Origin: Eggerthellaceae bacterium
Lineage (GTDB): Bacteria; Actinomycetota; Coriobacteriia; Coriobacteriales; Eggerthellaceae
Direction: 5' to 3'
DNA length: 33,720 nucleotides
Assembly (NCBI GenBank): GCA_017440565.1
Contig: JAFSHA010000096.1
Location: 1-33,720 of the forward strand
This document shows positions 1 to 7,974 of this stretch, in pieces. Position numbers and translations under genes: made by a program. The notes beneath the pieces are model-generated. The model was not told the DNA's origin, searched no databases, and was given only the letters and a program-made list of their open reading frames with translations. Each line of letters starts with the position of its first letter. The stretch's first letter is position 1.

Positions 1-145
1 CGAACATGTTGGTGGAGTTGACGATCATGAAGTCATAACCGTCGAAGATCTGAGCGATGATCAGGAGGAAGAAGACAACCCAGGTATGCTTGGTGATACC
101 GAAGGAGTCAATTACCTCAGAGATCGTGTACTCTTTGTTATTCAT
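1..145 (-). CDS. MFS transporter, N-terminal part (runs off window)
   Basis: The minus strand encodes an ORF starting at ATG 143-145 and running off the left edge, so only 48 codons are visible. An AGGAGG ribosome-binding site lies six bases upstream. The peptide begins MNNKEYTISEVIDSFG and continues into a hydrophobic first membrane segment ending in a DGYD motif. In the MFS, a DGYD-type motif in the first helix is typical of the aromatic acid:H+ symporter (AAHS) group. The inner-membrane carrier role is known for the family; the substrate is unknown. It has its own promoter at 471-499 and a long leader, so it is probably regulated separately from the divergent pseudouridine synthase. The family call rests on a short N-terminus only. 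Confidence 0.7.
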   Translation of the reverse strand, partial: MNNKEYTISEVIDSFGITKHTWVVFFLLIIAQIFDGYDFMIVNSTNMF

Positions 146-465
146 GAATCCCTCCTATTCGAATAACGTCGAGTTTGACTGTTTCGGCGGGAAGGGACCC
201 GCCTATTTGCGTAGTAGCAAACCTGATTATTGCTTTCGGCGTTCAGGAGCACGTGGAAGCTTCGGGATCAGCCACACGCACGCGGCGTGGACTGTGCGTC
301 CGCGGCTCACGAGCTTTGTTCCCCAACCAAGCTCGATCACCCCAAACAGACCGTCACAATAAGCAGAACCTACGACTACGCGTATCCTCCTTTCGCGACT
401 CGTAGTTGATTCTTGCCCTTGCCTCTTCGGGCAGCCGTAAAGACAGTTTCTCCGTTAGAAGCATT
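146..465 (-). promoter_or_regulatory. long structured 5' leader of the MFS gene, possible riboregulator
   Basis: There is no convincing gene between the MFS start (145) and the pseudouridine synthase start (647). Read on the minus strand, the predicted leader contains three hairpins. One is a TGCCC/GGGCA stem (414-433). The second is a longer stem CTACGA..CGCG / CGCG..TCGTAG (370-405) whose loop exposes AAAGGAGG. The third is a GGCGGG/CCCGCC stem (186-203) about 40 bases before the start codon. It matches no riboswitch class I recognise. The remainder (500-646) holds the promoter region of the divergent rluA-like gene, including an inverted repeat GAGGCG/CGCCTC around 521-554. Confidence 0.4.
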
Positions 466-470
466 GGAAA

Positions 471-499
471 ATCATAGGAGATCGAGGGGGTTTGGTCAA
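471..499 (-). promoter_or_regulatory. sigma70-like promoter for the partial MFS gene
   Basis: On the minus strand, -35 TTGACC (494-499) and -10 TATGAT (471-476) are separated by exactly 17 bases. This predicts a start near 464 and therefore a 5' leader of roughly 320 nt before the ATG at 145. Seen directly as sequence; promoter activity is inferred. Confidence 0.6.
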
Positions 500-646
500 T
501 CTTTTTGATTTCAGCTTTAGTCTGAGGCGGTACACCTTAAAGGTTGATTTCGCCTCAAATTGCCGCATTTTGTGGGTGGAATTCGGCAAAAGGCCTGTTC
601 ACCGAAGACCGTCCTCAAACACCCGCCTTTGCGCTACCATGAACCC

Positions 647-1597
647 ATGAGCGATAGATTTTCCCACATAGTCACACCTGATGAAGACGGCCTGAGCGTC
701 TACCGAATCCTGCGAGAACGCCTGGGCGTAAGCGAAGCTATCGTACGCCATGCCCGGCGCCTCGACTTCGGCGTCAACCTCGACGGGTTTTCATGCCGAA
801 CCGATGCCATCGTGACCCCCGGGCAGGTTGTATCGCTCACGCTGTTCGAAAACGGCAGGGAAACGAGCATAGCCCCCGAGCCCGGCCCTCTCGAGGTGGT
901 TTACGAAGACGCCGACATGCTCGTCGTGAACAAGCCAGCTGGTTTGGTGGTGCATCCCAGCCGTGGCCACTTCGAAGGAACCCTGTGCAACTTCGTTGCC
1001 CATTATCTTGCGCAGTCGGAACAGGCTCCCACCCCGCATCCCGTCAACCGGCTCGATCGCGAAACGTCGGGCCTTATCCTGTTTGCCAAGCATGCACATG
1101 CGCAAAACCTCCTCCAAGCGCAGCTGCATACGAACGCGCTCGAGCGAACCTACTTGGCAATTTGCGAGGGCCTTCCCAACCCAGCTGAAGGCACCATCGA
1201 CGCGCCCATAGCCCGTCTGCGCGACGAATACGGAAGCTTTGGCGTTTCAAGCGCGGGCAAACCCGCCGTTACGCATTACCGCGTTCTGGCGTCCAAAGAA
1301 TGCGTCTTCGTGGAGAGCGGGCAGCTCAGTCTTGTCCAACTTTCCCTGGAAACAGGGCGCACCCACCAGATTCGCGTTCACATGAGCCACATCGGATGCC
1401 CCCTGCTGGGAGACGACGCCTACGGCAAGCCCTCGCACGTCATCGATCGCTGCGCGCTTCATTCCTGGAAGCTCGTGCTCACGCATCCCGCCACGAAAGG
1501 ACGTATCGAGCTGCGCGCATCACTGCCCAACGACATGAGGTTCGCCCTAGAAGCACTGGGAGCGAATCTATCCCAGCTGGACTCCCCCGCGCTTTAG
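647..1597 (+). CDS. RluA-family RNA pseudouridine synthase
   Basis: A 316-residue protein that isomerises uridine to pseudouridine in rRNA or tRNA. Residues 10-70 resemble an S4-like RNA-binding region (VYRILRERLGVSE..., then NLDGF and PGQVV). The catalytic domain follows, with the signature NRLDRETSG at about 134-142; Asp137 is the expected catalytic aspartate of the HRLDxxTSG motif, with Asn in place of the usual His. A later GRTHQIRVH motif is also typical of RluA/RluC/RluD. An in-frame extension reaches upstream to 560, but its sequence is not family-like, so ATG 647 is chosen. The 3' end overlaps the convergent gene by 30 bases. The target site cannot be assigned, so no symbol is given. 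Confidence 0.88.
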   Translation: MSDRFSHIVTPDEDGLSVYRILRERLGVSEAIVRHARRLDFGVNLDGFSCRTDAIVTPGQVVSLTLFENGRETSIAPEPGPLEVVYEDADMLVVNKPAGLVVHPSRGHFEGTLCNFVAHYLAQSEQAPTPHPVNRLDRETSGLILFAKHAHAQNLLQAQLHTNALERTYLAICEGLPNPAEGTIDAPIARLRDEYGSFGVSSAGKPAVTHYRVLASKECVFVESGQLSLVQLSLETGRTHQIRVHMSHIGCPLLGDDAYGKPSHVIDRCALHSWKLVLTHPATKGRIELRASLPNDMRFALEALGANLSQLDSPAL

Positions 1598-2320
1598 AAG
1601 ATCTTGGATAACGTAGCCGGCCACCATCTGCCCCATGATGGGCGGTATGTACGACATCGTACCTAAATTAGTGCGCTCACGGGCATCCGAACCCTCGTCG
1701 TGAGCCACGGCAATGGGCTCCTCGCAAGAGTACAGCACCTGAAGCTTGCGAATGCCCCGGGCGCGCGCCTGCTTACGCATGGCTCGGCACAACGGGCAGT
1801 GGTCGGTCTTGAATAGGTCGACGAAGCGCAACTTCGTAGGATCCACTTTGTTCGCTGCACCCATGCTCGAGATGATAGGCACGCCCGTCTCCTGAGCCCA
1901 CGCCGCCAGCGAAACCTTAGCCGAGAGCGTGTCAATGGCATCGACGATATAGTCGGAGTTTTGCGGAAGGCGTCTCATGACCTCCTCAAGGTTTTCAGGC
2001 AACACGAAAGCGTCGATGCCCTCCACCTGCACTTCGGGGTAGATGTCGCGCGCCATGGCGCACATCACATCCACCTTGCGTCTGCCAACCGTGCTGCGAA
2101 ACGCGATTGCCTGACGGTTCACGTTGCTTTCCTGCACCACATCTCCGTCAACGAAGGCGAGTCGTCCCACGCCGCCGCGCACCAGCGCCTCGGCGCAACT
2201 TGCGCCCACGCCGCCCACACCGAACACGATCACGCAGCTATCCTGCAGCACCGTCAGGCCCTCTTCGCCCAGCATGCGCCGCAAACGGCTCTTCGCATCC
2301 TCCAAAGCCCCTCCCAACAA
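1568..2320 (-). CDS. tcdA: ThiF/MoeB-family protein, TcdA-like tRNA threonylcarbamoyladenosine dehydratase
   Basis: About 250 residues. An N-terminal Rossmann motif GVGGVGAS (about 34-41) is followed by FVDGD and a VNRQ motif (about 67-70), the ATP-adenylating signature of E1-like ThiF/HesA/MoeB proteins. The spacing and the VIDAIDTLSAKVSL and PTKLRFVDLFKTDHCPLC segments fit the TcdA (YgdL/CsdL) subgroup, which cyclises t6A37 of tRNA to ct6A using ATP. The start is uncertain. The longest frame begins at TTG 2320 without a clear ribosome-binding site; a TTG 12 bases further in follows a GGGAGG, and an ATG lies at codon 15. The gene is convergent with the pseudouridine synthase and overlaps its last 30 bases. 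Confidence 0.82.
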   Translation of the reverse strand: MLGGALEDAKSRLRRMLGEEGLTVLQDSCVIVFGVGGVGASCAEALVRGGVGRLAFVDGDVVQESNVNRQAIAFRSTVGRRKVDVMCAMARDIYPEVQVEGIDAFVLPENLEEVMRRLPQNSDYIVDAIDTLSAKVSLAAWAQETGVPIISSMGAANKVDPTKLRFVDLFKTDHCPLCRAMRKQARARGIRKLQVLYSCEEPIAVAHDEGSDARERTNLGTMSYIPPIMGQMVAGYVIQDLLKRGGVQLG

Positions 2321-2388
2321 TGAGCTCGGTTAGCCAACCTACCCACATACGAATGTCTCACGCGAAACATGCTTTCCATAATACAAGA

Positions 2389-2413
2389 GGCGCGCACCTC
2401 AACGGCACGCGCC
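2389..2413 (-). terminator. hairpin downstream of rplL, probable terminator
   Basis: A GGCGCG..CGCGCC stem, extended by TGCC/GGTG pairing, lies 28 bases after the rplL stop codon on the minus strand. It is followed by TCTTGTATT, a weak U-rich tract. It would separate rplJL from the TcdA-like gene. Confidence 0.5.
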
Positions 2414-2440
2414 CCCAGAAAGTCATCCTGTAACAGAAAG

Positions 2441-2815
2441 TTACTTGATGGAGATAGCAGCACCAGCCTCTTCGAGCTTAGCCTTGACTTCCTCAGCCTT
2501 CTCCTTGTTGACGCCCTCGACGACCGGCTTCGGAGCCTCCTCGACCAGAGCCTTGGCCTCCTTCAGGCCCAGACCGGTGATCTCGCGGACAACCTTGATG
2601 ACGCCGATCTTCTGATCGCCAAAGCCCTCGAGAATGACGTCGAACTCGGTCTTCTCCTCCTCGGCAGCAGCCTCAGCCGGAGCAGCGGCAGCAACAGCAA
2701 CCGGAGCGGCAGCGGAAACGCCGAAGGTCTCCTCGATGTCCTTCACGAGCTGAGATGCCTCAAGCAGGGTCATCTCCTTCAGAGCCTCAATGATCTCCTC
2801 GCGGGTAACAGCCAT
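2441..2815 (-). CDS. rplL: 50S ribosomal protein L7/L12
   Basis: A 124-residue acidic ribosomal stalk protein that binds L10 as dimers and recruits translation GTPases. The N-terminal dimerisation helix region ([19 protein letters not shown]) is followed by an Ala-rich hinge (about 36-52). The conserved C-terminal domain contains KTEFDVIL, the [16 protein letters not shown]-type motif and [10 protein letters not shown]. Length and domain order are standard. A ribosome-binding site (GAAAGGAAAC) precedes the ATG. It lies 89 bases downstream of rplJ and is surely cotranscribed from the promoter at 3656-3683. Confidence 0.97.
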   Translation of the reverse strand: MAVTREEIIEALKEMTLLEASQLVKDIEETFGVSAAAPVAVAAAAPAEAAAEEEKTEFDVILEGFGDQKIGVIKVVREITGLGLKEAKALVEEAPKPVVEGVNKEKAEEVKAKLEEAGAAISIK

Positions 2816-2904
2816 GTTAGTTTCCTTTCAAAGGGACCAGGCTTCCTGCCTGGTCATATGTTCAATTTACTTACGCGGCGCACCTTACGCCGCTGTTGCT
2901 GCAA

Positions 2905-3426
2905 CTAGGCAGCATCCTTCTGCTCGGCGACAGCCTTGATGGCACGTGCCAGACCAGCCGGAACGGCGTCGACGCACACGGCGAGACCACGGGCCACACC
3001 AGAGATAGCGCCAGCAACCATTGCGATGAGCTCCTCGCGAGAAGGCAGAGCGGCGATAGCCTCGACACCAGCGGCATCGATTGCCTGACCCTCCATGAGA
3101 CCGCCCTTGATGACCAGCTTCTTGCTGGTCTTGGCGAAGTTCTTCACGGCCTTAGCGGCAGCAGCCACGTCCTCACCGGGGAACACAAACGCGCTCGGGC
3201 CCTGCAGGATGTCATCCAGCGTGGGCAGCTCGGCTTCCTGCAGAGCCAGGTGAACCAGCGTGTTCTTGTAGACCTTAACGGAAGCACCGCACTCGCGAAT
3301 CTCGCGACGGAAAGCCTCCATCTCCTTGACGGTCAGACCACGGTAGTCAACCACATAGACTGCAGTTACGCCCTCAAGGTCAGCCTTGACCTTGGCGAGC
3401 ATCTCAGTATTCTGAGCATTCGGCAT
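2905..3426 (-). CDS. rplJ: 50S ribosomal protein L10
   Basis: A 173-residue stalk-base protein that binds 23S rRNA and anchors L7/L12 dimers. The start MPNAQNTEMLAKVKADLEG and the motif VVDYRGLTVKEMEAFRREIRE are typical of L10. The C-terminal helix (ARAIKAVAEQKDAA) would carry the L7/L12-binding sites. AAAGGAGG lies upstream of the ATG. The gene follows a leader that matches the L10 autoregulatory element, so expression is probably controlled by L10-L12 binding to its own mRNA. Confidence 0.97.
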   Translation of the reverse strand: MPNAQNTEMLAKVKADLEGVTAVYVVDYRGLTVKEMEAFRREIRECGASVKVYKNTLVHLALQEAELPTLDDILQGPSAFVFPGEDVAAAAKAVKNFAKTSKKLVIKGGLMEGQAIDAAGVEAIAALPSREELIAMVAGAISGVARGLAVCVDAVPAGLARAIKAVAEQKDAA

Positions 3427-3549
3427 ATGTTACGTACACCTCCTTTTCCCAAACTCACGTTCCGCCCTTTCGGGTGGGATCGTCGCTTGAGAAAAGAAAC
3501 GACCCCTGCTTGTCTCAAGACGGCAGAGGTCGATAAGCTTCGATATCAT

Positions 3550-3620
3550 TTCGACCACCTCGGCGGGCCGCTTTCGCGATTAAACCCCAATGGGTACCTG
3601 CTGTCTTAAGCAGCGGAACT
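3550..3620 (-). promoter_or_regulatory. L10 ribosomal protein leader
   Basis: On the minus strand, 3620 to 3550 contains AGACAGCAGG, then TTTAAT, then CCCGCCGAGG in the order and spacing of the known L10 leader that binds the L10-(L12) complex. Two short stems (around TACCCATTGGGGT and CGCGAAAGCG) lie between them, as in the family. It sits between the rplJL promoter and the rplJ start. Recognised from memory of the motif; a covariance-model search would confirm it. Confidence 0.75.
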
Positions 3621-3655
3621 ATTCCGTTGTTACACTGCGAAAACGCAGCCCTTAC

Positions 3656-3683
3656 ATATTAGCGAAATGAATCCTTTCGTCAA
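3656..3683 (-). promoter_or_regulatory. rplJL promoter
   Basis: Minus strand -35 TTGACG (3678-3683) and -10 TAATAT (3656-3661) with a 16-base spacer. The predicted start near 3648 falls just before a small CTGCG/CGCAG hairpin and the L10 leader. The stretch 3684-3782 up to the LysR stop codon shows only a short GCGGA/TCCGC inverted repeat and no gene. Confidence 0.6.
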
Positions 3684-3782
3684 GATCTTTTTTCTCTGTT
3701 ACGCAATGAGAAACGTACAGTGTCTTGGTTGCCGAACGAGAAAAGGGCGGACGATCCGCGAAGCCCCACCCCTTAGAGCAAA

Positions 3783-4679
3783 TCATCTCTCAACGCTTCG
3801 TGTTTCCACGAAGTCGATCAGCCTTTCCGCAGCGCGCGATCTTGAATGCTTGGCATGATACGCGAGGTAGACCGTATAAAAACCCGAGGGGATCTCAGCT
3901 ATGGGAAGAGCCACCAAATTGGGGAACAGCTTCATTCCCACCGAGTCGAGCATCAGTGCCCCCACACTTGGATCATCTCCAAACGAAATGAAGGAGCCCA
4001 TGGCAACATCTTCCTGATACACTTGGACAACACCCTCTATCCCGTAGTGCGCCAACACGTCGGCAACCTGCTCCCCGATGGGCGTTCCCCTCCCGTAGCT
4101 GTATACGGCATATCGGTTCATATCCTCGATGGAAACGCAGCTGCTTTTCGCAAGAGGGTGATCCCGTCTGACGCAAAGCCGCAGATCGTACCTGGTGACA
4201 GGAATGTAGACGATGTCCGGCTCGTTATCGCGCTTTCCACAAAAAGCAAGATCGATCGATCCTTCATGCAGCTGCGAAATGAGACTATTTGTAAAGTTCT
4301 GATATGTTTTGACCAGTACGGAATCGCCCGTCTCCCTCAAAAACTCTTTGAGAAGCTGAGGCAGATAGTCGTCTTGCACGGTGAAGATCGCGCCAAGGCT
4401 AATAGTGCCATCAAGAGCGTCGCGACGATTCTTCACGGCCGCAATTCCTTCGTCAAGCTCCCTCAAGGCAACGCGAACCGCTTCATAGAAAACCTTTCCG
4501 CACTCAGTAAGAAACACGCCTTTGCCTTCACGCCTGAACAAAGCAACGCCCAGTTCCTTCTCAAGAGCCGAAATGGAACTCGATAGCGTTGGTTGCGATA
4601 TATAGAGCTCCTTAGCCGCCTTCGAATAATGCTGAATCTCGGCCAGTCTCTTAAAATACTGCAGCTGCGATAAGTTCAT
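3783..4679 (-). CDS. LysR-family transcriptional regulator
   Basis: A 298-residue LysR-type regulator. The N-terminal winged helix-turn-helix (MNLSQLQYFKRLAEIQHYSKAA at the start, then ISQPTLSSSISALEKELG around 27-44) binds DNA; the remainder is a periplasmic-binding-like effector domain. The longer frame from GTG 4691 would start inside the ribosome-binding site. ATG 4679, five bases after GGAGG, is therefore chosen. It lies just downstream of and co-oriented with the MFS transporter, but a terminator-like inverted repeat separates them. LysR regulators usually act on neighbouring genes, so the transporter is the best candidate target; this is inference. The effector is unknown. Confidence 0.9.
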   Translation of the reverse strand: MNLSQLQYFKRLAEIQHYSKAAKELYISQPTLSSSISALEKELGVALFRREGKGVFLTECGKVFYEAVRVALRELDEGIAAVKNRRDALDGTISLGAIFTVQDDYLPQLLKEFLRETGDSVLVKTYQNFTNSLISQLHEGSIDLAFCGKRDNEPDIVYIPVTRYDLRLCVRRDHPLAKSSCVSIEDMNRYAVYSYGRGTPIGEQVADVLAHYGIEGVVQVYQEDVAMGSFISFGDDPSVGALMLDSVGMKLFPNLVALPIAEIPSGFYTVYLAYHAKHSRSRAAERLIDFVETRSVER

Positions 4680-4711
4680 ACGAACCTCCACGTACGGCTA
4701 GTCCTGAATAG

Positions 4712-4746
4712 ACTTCGACCCCGCCCACACGGGACGAGGTCGAAGT
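4712..4746 (-). terminator. inverted repeat between MFS gene and LysR gene, possible terminator
   Basis: Nine-base arms ACTTCGACC (4712-4720) and GGTCGAAGT (4738-4746) with a GC-rich loop that can extend the stem. It lies 21 bases after the MFS stop codon. There is no strong U-run on either side, so termination efficiency is uncertain. Confidence 0.45.
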
Positions 4747-4766
4747 GAAGCTTAGCGGGTGTTAAG

Positions 4767-6044
4767 TTACTCAGTCCACTCGGACTTATACTTCTTCGCA
4801 TCAGCGAAGACGAACAGGCCCAGCGCCAGAATCACAACAAGCATGACCAGCGCAACGATGAACACGATATCGAAACCGAAGCTGGAGCCAATCCACGCCC
4901 AGATCATAGCTGCGAAAGCGGCGATCAGGTTGAATACGGTGGAGACACGCGAATAGATGATCGAGTACTCACGAGATCCGAAAGACTGGCGAACAACAAC
5001 CGGAACCAGAACAACAGCCGTTGCGTACGCACCGCCGAAGATGAATGCGCCGCCGTACATAATAAACTCGTTAAACGTGCACATCCAGCACAGAAGGATA
5101 CCCACGACACCAGCCGCGAAGGCGAAAATGAGCGCGCCCTTAGCAGACTTATCGGCCGCCGCGCCCAGAACCACCTTGAAGATGGCCTGGCCAACCATCA
5201 TGACAGTCAACATAATGCCGCCAACCACCATAACGTCATAGGGAACGTCGGTAAGGGACTTCGTATAGGTCGGGAACTGCTGAGCAACCAAAATGGCGAT
5301 ATTGATAAGGCCGGCAAACAGGCAAACTGCATAGAAGGCAGGGGTTTTCATAGCGCGGGAGGCGGAAAGGCCAGTCGGCTTTACAGAAGCAGTCTTGCCA
5401 GCAGCGGCTGCTGCGGCGGCAGCACCATAAGGCTGAAGCCCACAGTCGGCGGGGCTGTTGCGCACGCAGAAAAGGGTAAAGGGAAGCGAGGTGACCAGCG
5501 CAATAACGGCCCAGATCAGGTAAATCTGATGGAAATCCATGCCGCTCGAGCGAAGCGCGGTAAACACCGCCGACCAAAGCGCACCGCCAATGCCGGTAAA
5601 GGCCATGCACAGACCGATAAAAAAGCCGGCGCGATCGGCGAACCAACGATTGATAAGCGTCGGAATCGCAAGCCAGAGAATAGAGATCTCGCCCAAGCCG
5701 AGCATGACGGCAGCAATGTAGAACAGCAAAATGGTGTTGGAGAAGCTCATCAACAAGAATGCGCCACCCACAAGAGCCACCGACACGGAAAGGACGATGC
5801 GGATATCCATCACCTGCAGAAGCTTGCCGGCGAACGGAGAGGCAACGGTCATGGTTAGATACATAACCGTAACGTAGAGAGCAAACTCGGTCGTAGCGAC
5901 GCCGAGACTCTCAGCCACGACAGGCTGGAACAAGCCCCACGTGGAAAAGCACAGTGCCGAGCATCCAAACGTGATCATGATGCCCGTAAGAACTACGAGA
6001 AGATGGCGAACGCTCATCTTCTCTTTCGTCGTTGCGGTAGCCAA
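4767..6044 (-). CDS. MFS transporter, OFA-like
   Basis: A 425-residue, strongly hydrophobic protein with about 12 predicted membrane segments and a cytoplasmic loop rich in Ala near residue 205-215 dividing the two six-helix halves. The beginning (TGIMITFGCSALCFSTWGLFQPVV) and the pattern of a GxGxx stretch in helix 4 resemble oxalate/formate antiporter-like (OFA) MFS carriers, which often exchange carboxylates. The start is TTG at 6042-6044, supported by AAGGAGG six bases upstream; no ATG start is equally placed. It follows an ACAD gene on the same strand, but a strong terminator and a 281-base gap separate them, so it likely has its own promoter. It is probably the uptake or exchange system for the block's organic-acid substrate; the substrate is not inferable. 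Confidence 0.85.
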   Translation of the reverse strand: MATATTKEKMSVRHLLVVLTGIMITFGCSALCFSTWGLFQPVVAESLGVATTEFALYVTVMYLTMTVASPFAGKLLQVMDIRIVLSVSVALVGGAFLLMSFSNTILLFYIAAVMLGLGEISILWLAIPTLINRWFADRAGFFIGLCMAFTGIGGALWSAVFTALRSSGMDFHQIYLIWAVIALVTSLPFTLFCVRNSPADCGLQPYGAAAAAAAAGKTASVKPTGLSASRAMKTPAFYAVCLFAGLINIAILVAQQFPTYTKSLTDVPYDVMVVGGIMLTVMMVGQAIFKVVLGAAADKSAKGALIFAFAAGVVGILLCWMCTFNEFIMYGGAFIFGGAYATAVVLVPVVVRQSFGSREYSIIYSRVSTVFNLIAAFAAMIWAWIGSSFGFDIVFIVALVMLVVILALGLFVFADAKKYKSEWTE

Positions 6045-6210
6045 GGTAATCCTCCTTAATGGTTGTGGTGGGGATCACGTTCGAGCTACCCCAAGCTCTA
6101 TGACCCCCTAGAACGGCTTCACTGCCTATCCGAAGCCTATTGTGGAGAAAACATCGGGCCCTTTGCATGGTCAAAAGGATTGATTTTGGGTGCTAAATAC
6201 GTATTTATAC

Positions 6211-6241
6211 GGTCATTATTAATAATTTATGTGTTATTAAT
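6211..6241 (-). promoter_or_regulatory. AT-rich palindromes upstream of the MFS gene, candidate operator
   Basis: ATTATTAATAAT is a perfect 12-base palindrome at 6215-6226. It overlaps an ATTAATAA / TTATTAAT inverted repeat (6218-6225 and 6234-6241) with an eight-base spacer. The minus-strand 13-mer ATTAATAATGACC (6211-6223) recurs exactly at 21945-21957, upstream of another gene in the block and also on the coding strand. Candidate binding site for the adjacent LysR protein or another regulator; inferred. Confidence 0.35.
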
Positions 6242-6256
6242 CGAGCCAATAGATTA

Positions 6257-6294
6257 AGAAAAAACGTGCATACCAATTTTTTGGCATACACGTT
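6257..6294 (-). terminator. Rho-independent terminator after ACAD gene
   Basis: On the minus strand a 14-base stem (6281-6294 with 6263-6276; two G-U pairs) with a short A-rich loop is followed directly by six T's (6257-6262). It ends the transcript of the ACAD gene that stops at 6326. Confidence 0.85.
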
Positions 6295-6325
6295 TCTCAA
6301 AAACGGATAAATGTGAGCAAAAACC

Positions 6326-7483
6326 TCAGTTCGTTCGGTACTTGTCCATAATAAGTGGAGCCGCTATGCGCACCATGATCTGATCGGTGCCCTCGGCAAT
6401 CTGGTTGCCGCGACAGTCCTGCCAGATTCTGCTCACCCGGGAATTTTCGGTATAGCCAACACCACCAAGAATCTGCATGGCATCATCGGCAACCTCGAAA
6501 GCCGCGCGGGGAACGTAGCGCTTCATAAGCGCCACAGTTAGCCGACGCTCGGGATCGTCGGTCTCGATGGATCGAATGGCGGCCGCCATCATCATTCTCA
6601 TGTTCATCAGACGCACTTCCATGTCGGTCAGCATCTGCTCAACCTGCTGAAAGCGCCCGATCTGAACGCCGAACGCCTTTCTGCTTTGGGCGTAGGCAAC
6701 GGCATCCTCCATGGCCGCCTGCGCCATGCCAATAGAGGAAGCGCAGGAGAAAACACGCCCACACTCCAAAATGCGGAACAGCTTACGAAAACCGCCTACT
6801 GAATTCGACAGACGATACTCAGGCTTGAGCTCAACGTTATCGAAGGAAATCGAGGCGAACGGCATCATCGACTGTCCGATCTTGGTTATGGGCACCGCTT
6901 TGATTCCCTCCAAATTCCTTGGAATGAGCCAGAACGCCAAAGAAGGATACTTACCCGGATTTGGATCGTCCCCATCGATGGCCGCCACGAGAATGTAAGG
7001 GGCATACTCGCCATTGTTCACATACGTTTTGCGACCATCGAGGATTAGGCGTCCGTCAACGGTGTGAGTGTAGGTCTGCATGGCCATGGTGTCAGAGCCA
7101 CCATGCGGCTCTGAAACGGCCAACGCGCAGATAATGCGTCCCGTTTGGCGATACTCCTCCTCAACCCACGCAGTTTCGCTCTCCTCCGAAAAAGCCTCTA
7201 TGATCTCAAGGTTGAACATGTCGTTCTGGAACGGCAGCGTCGCACCCGCGCACCGAGACAATTCCTCGACCACGAGGGCGCGCGAGGAAAGGGAGGTGAG
7301 TCCGTGCGAAGAATCGGCACCGTCACCGAAAGAATAGTACAGATCGGCAAAGCGCTTTACCACCTCATCGGGCAAACCCTGATCCCGGGTCCACTGGCTG
7401 ACGTTTTCGGGCGTAAAAACCTCTTCCCCGAACGTCCTAAAGCTGAGGAGCACCTTCTCCTGATTCTCGGCAATGCAGACCAT
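6326..7483 (-). CDS. acyl-CoA dehydrogenase (ACAD copy 1)
   Basis: A 385-residue flavoprotein that dehydrogenates acyl-CoA, or reduces enoyl-CoA, with FAD and passes electrons to ETF. Family features in order: LAVSEPHGGSD (flavin/substrate-loop motif), GRKTYVNNGEYAPYILVAA, the helical C-terminal domain with RKAFGVQIGRFQQVEQMLTDM, LGGVGYTENSRVSRIWQDCR, and AEGTDQIM. The Glu in AEGTDQIM is at the usual MCAD-type catalytic base position. The start ATG 7483 has a G-rich weak ribosome-binding site. It diverges from the CoA-transferase gene across a 491-base region with inverted TTATCCG sites. CaiA-like ACADs are among the closest matches I can recall, but substrate assignment is not possible. Confidence 0.92.
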   Translation of the reverse strand: MVCIAENQEKVLLSFRTFGEEVFTPENVSQWTRDQGLPDEVVKRFADLYYSFGDGADSSHGLTSLSSRALVVEELSRCAGATLPFQNDMFNLEIIEAFSEESETAWVEEEYRQTGRIICALAVSEPHGGSDTMAMQTYTHTVDGRLILDGRKTYVNNGEYAPYILVAAIDGDDPNPGKYPSLAFWLIPRNLEGIKAVPITKIGQSMMPFASISFDNVELKPEYRLSNSVGGFRKLFRILECGRVFSCASSIGMAQAAMEDAVAYAQSRKAFGVQIGRFQQVEQMLTDMEVRLMNMRMMMAAAIRSIETDDPERRLTVALMKRYVPRAAFEVADDAMQILGGVGYTENSRVSRIWQDCRGNQIAEGTDQIMVRIAAPLIMDKYRTN

Positions 7484-7974
7484 CGCTTACGCCCCCTATC
7501 CGCGCACTTAAGTCACCGAAAGCGCGCTCCATTCAAATACACGATTAGTATACCGATCGAATCCCCCCAACAGCTTTCCAGTCACATGTTCTTCACCCCA
7601 AAACACTGCTTTTGTGGGAAGGGCGGCATTGCGATCGTTAAGCGGAAAGAGATCACTAACCCAAGGAGCACGCAGCGCAGATAAAGCAACGCCCAACATA
7701 CATGCGTAAGCGCACGTCAAACCCCTTTTCTACCCGATCCCTCACAAGTCGAAACGCCCTTTTGGCATCCCATACAAAAATCTGAATATGTCCTTCCTTC
7801 ATCAACTATATCTATACCTTGATCAATTCGGATAATCATCGCATCTATCATCTCACACACAATTCGAATAAATTATCCGTGGTTTGATCAGTTTCAACGT
7901 GTGACCATAAGCATAGGCGCATTACAAGCCACAAACAATTAAAACGATTCCGTGCAAAGAAAGGAGAGCCCCCA
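7484..7974. other. divergent intergenic region, ACAD1 / CoA-transferase
   Basis: 491 bases with no supportable gene. The half nearer the ACAD gene shows nothing recognisable. The half nearer the CoA-transferase is AT-rich and carries the inverted pair described at 7819-7890; an AAGGAGAG ribosome-binding site lies just before the CoA-transferase ATG. Confidence 0.6.
7819..7890. promoter_or_regulatory. paired operator-like inverted repeat, CGGATAAT / ATTATCCG
   Basis: CGGATAAT (7829-7836) and ATTATCCG (7872-7879) are perfect inverted copies separated by 35 bases. Each is flanked outward by TTGATCA (7819-7825 and 7884-7890), which lengthens the symmetry. The same core occurs as an inverted pair before the crotonase gene and as a palindrome near the TetR gene. 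Candidate looped operator for the divergent ACAD1 / CoA-transferase genes. Confidence 0.5.
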
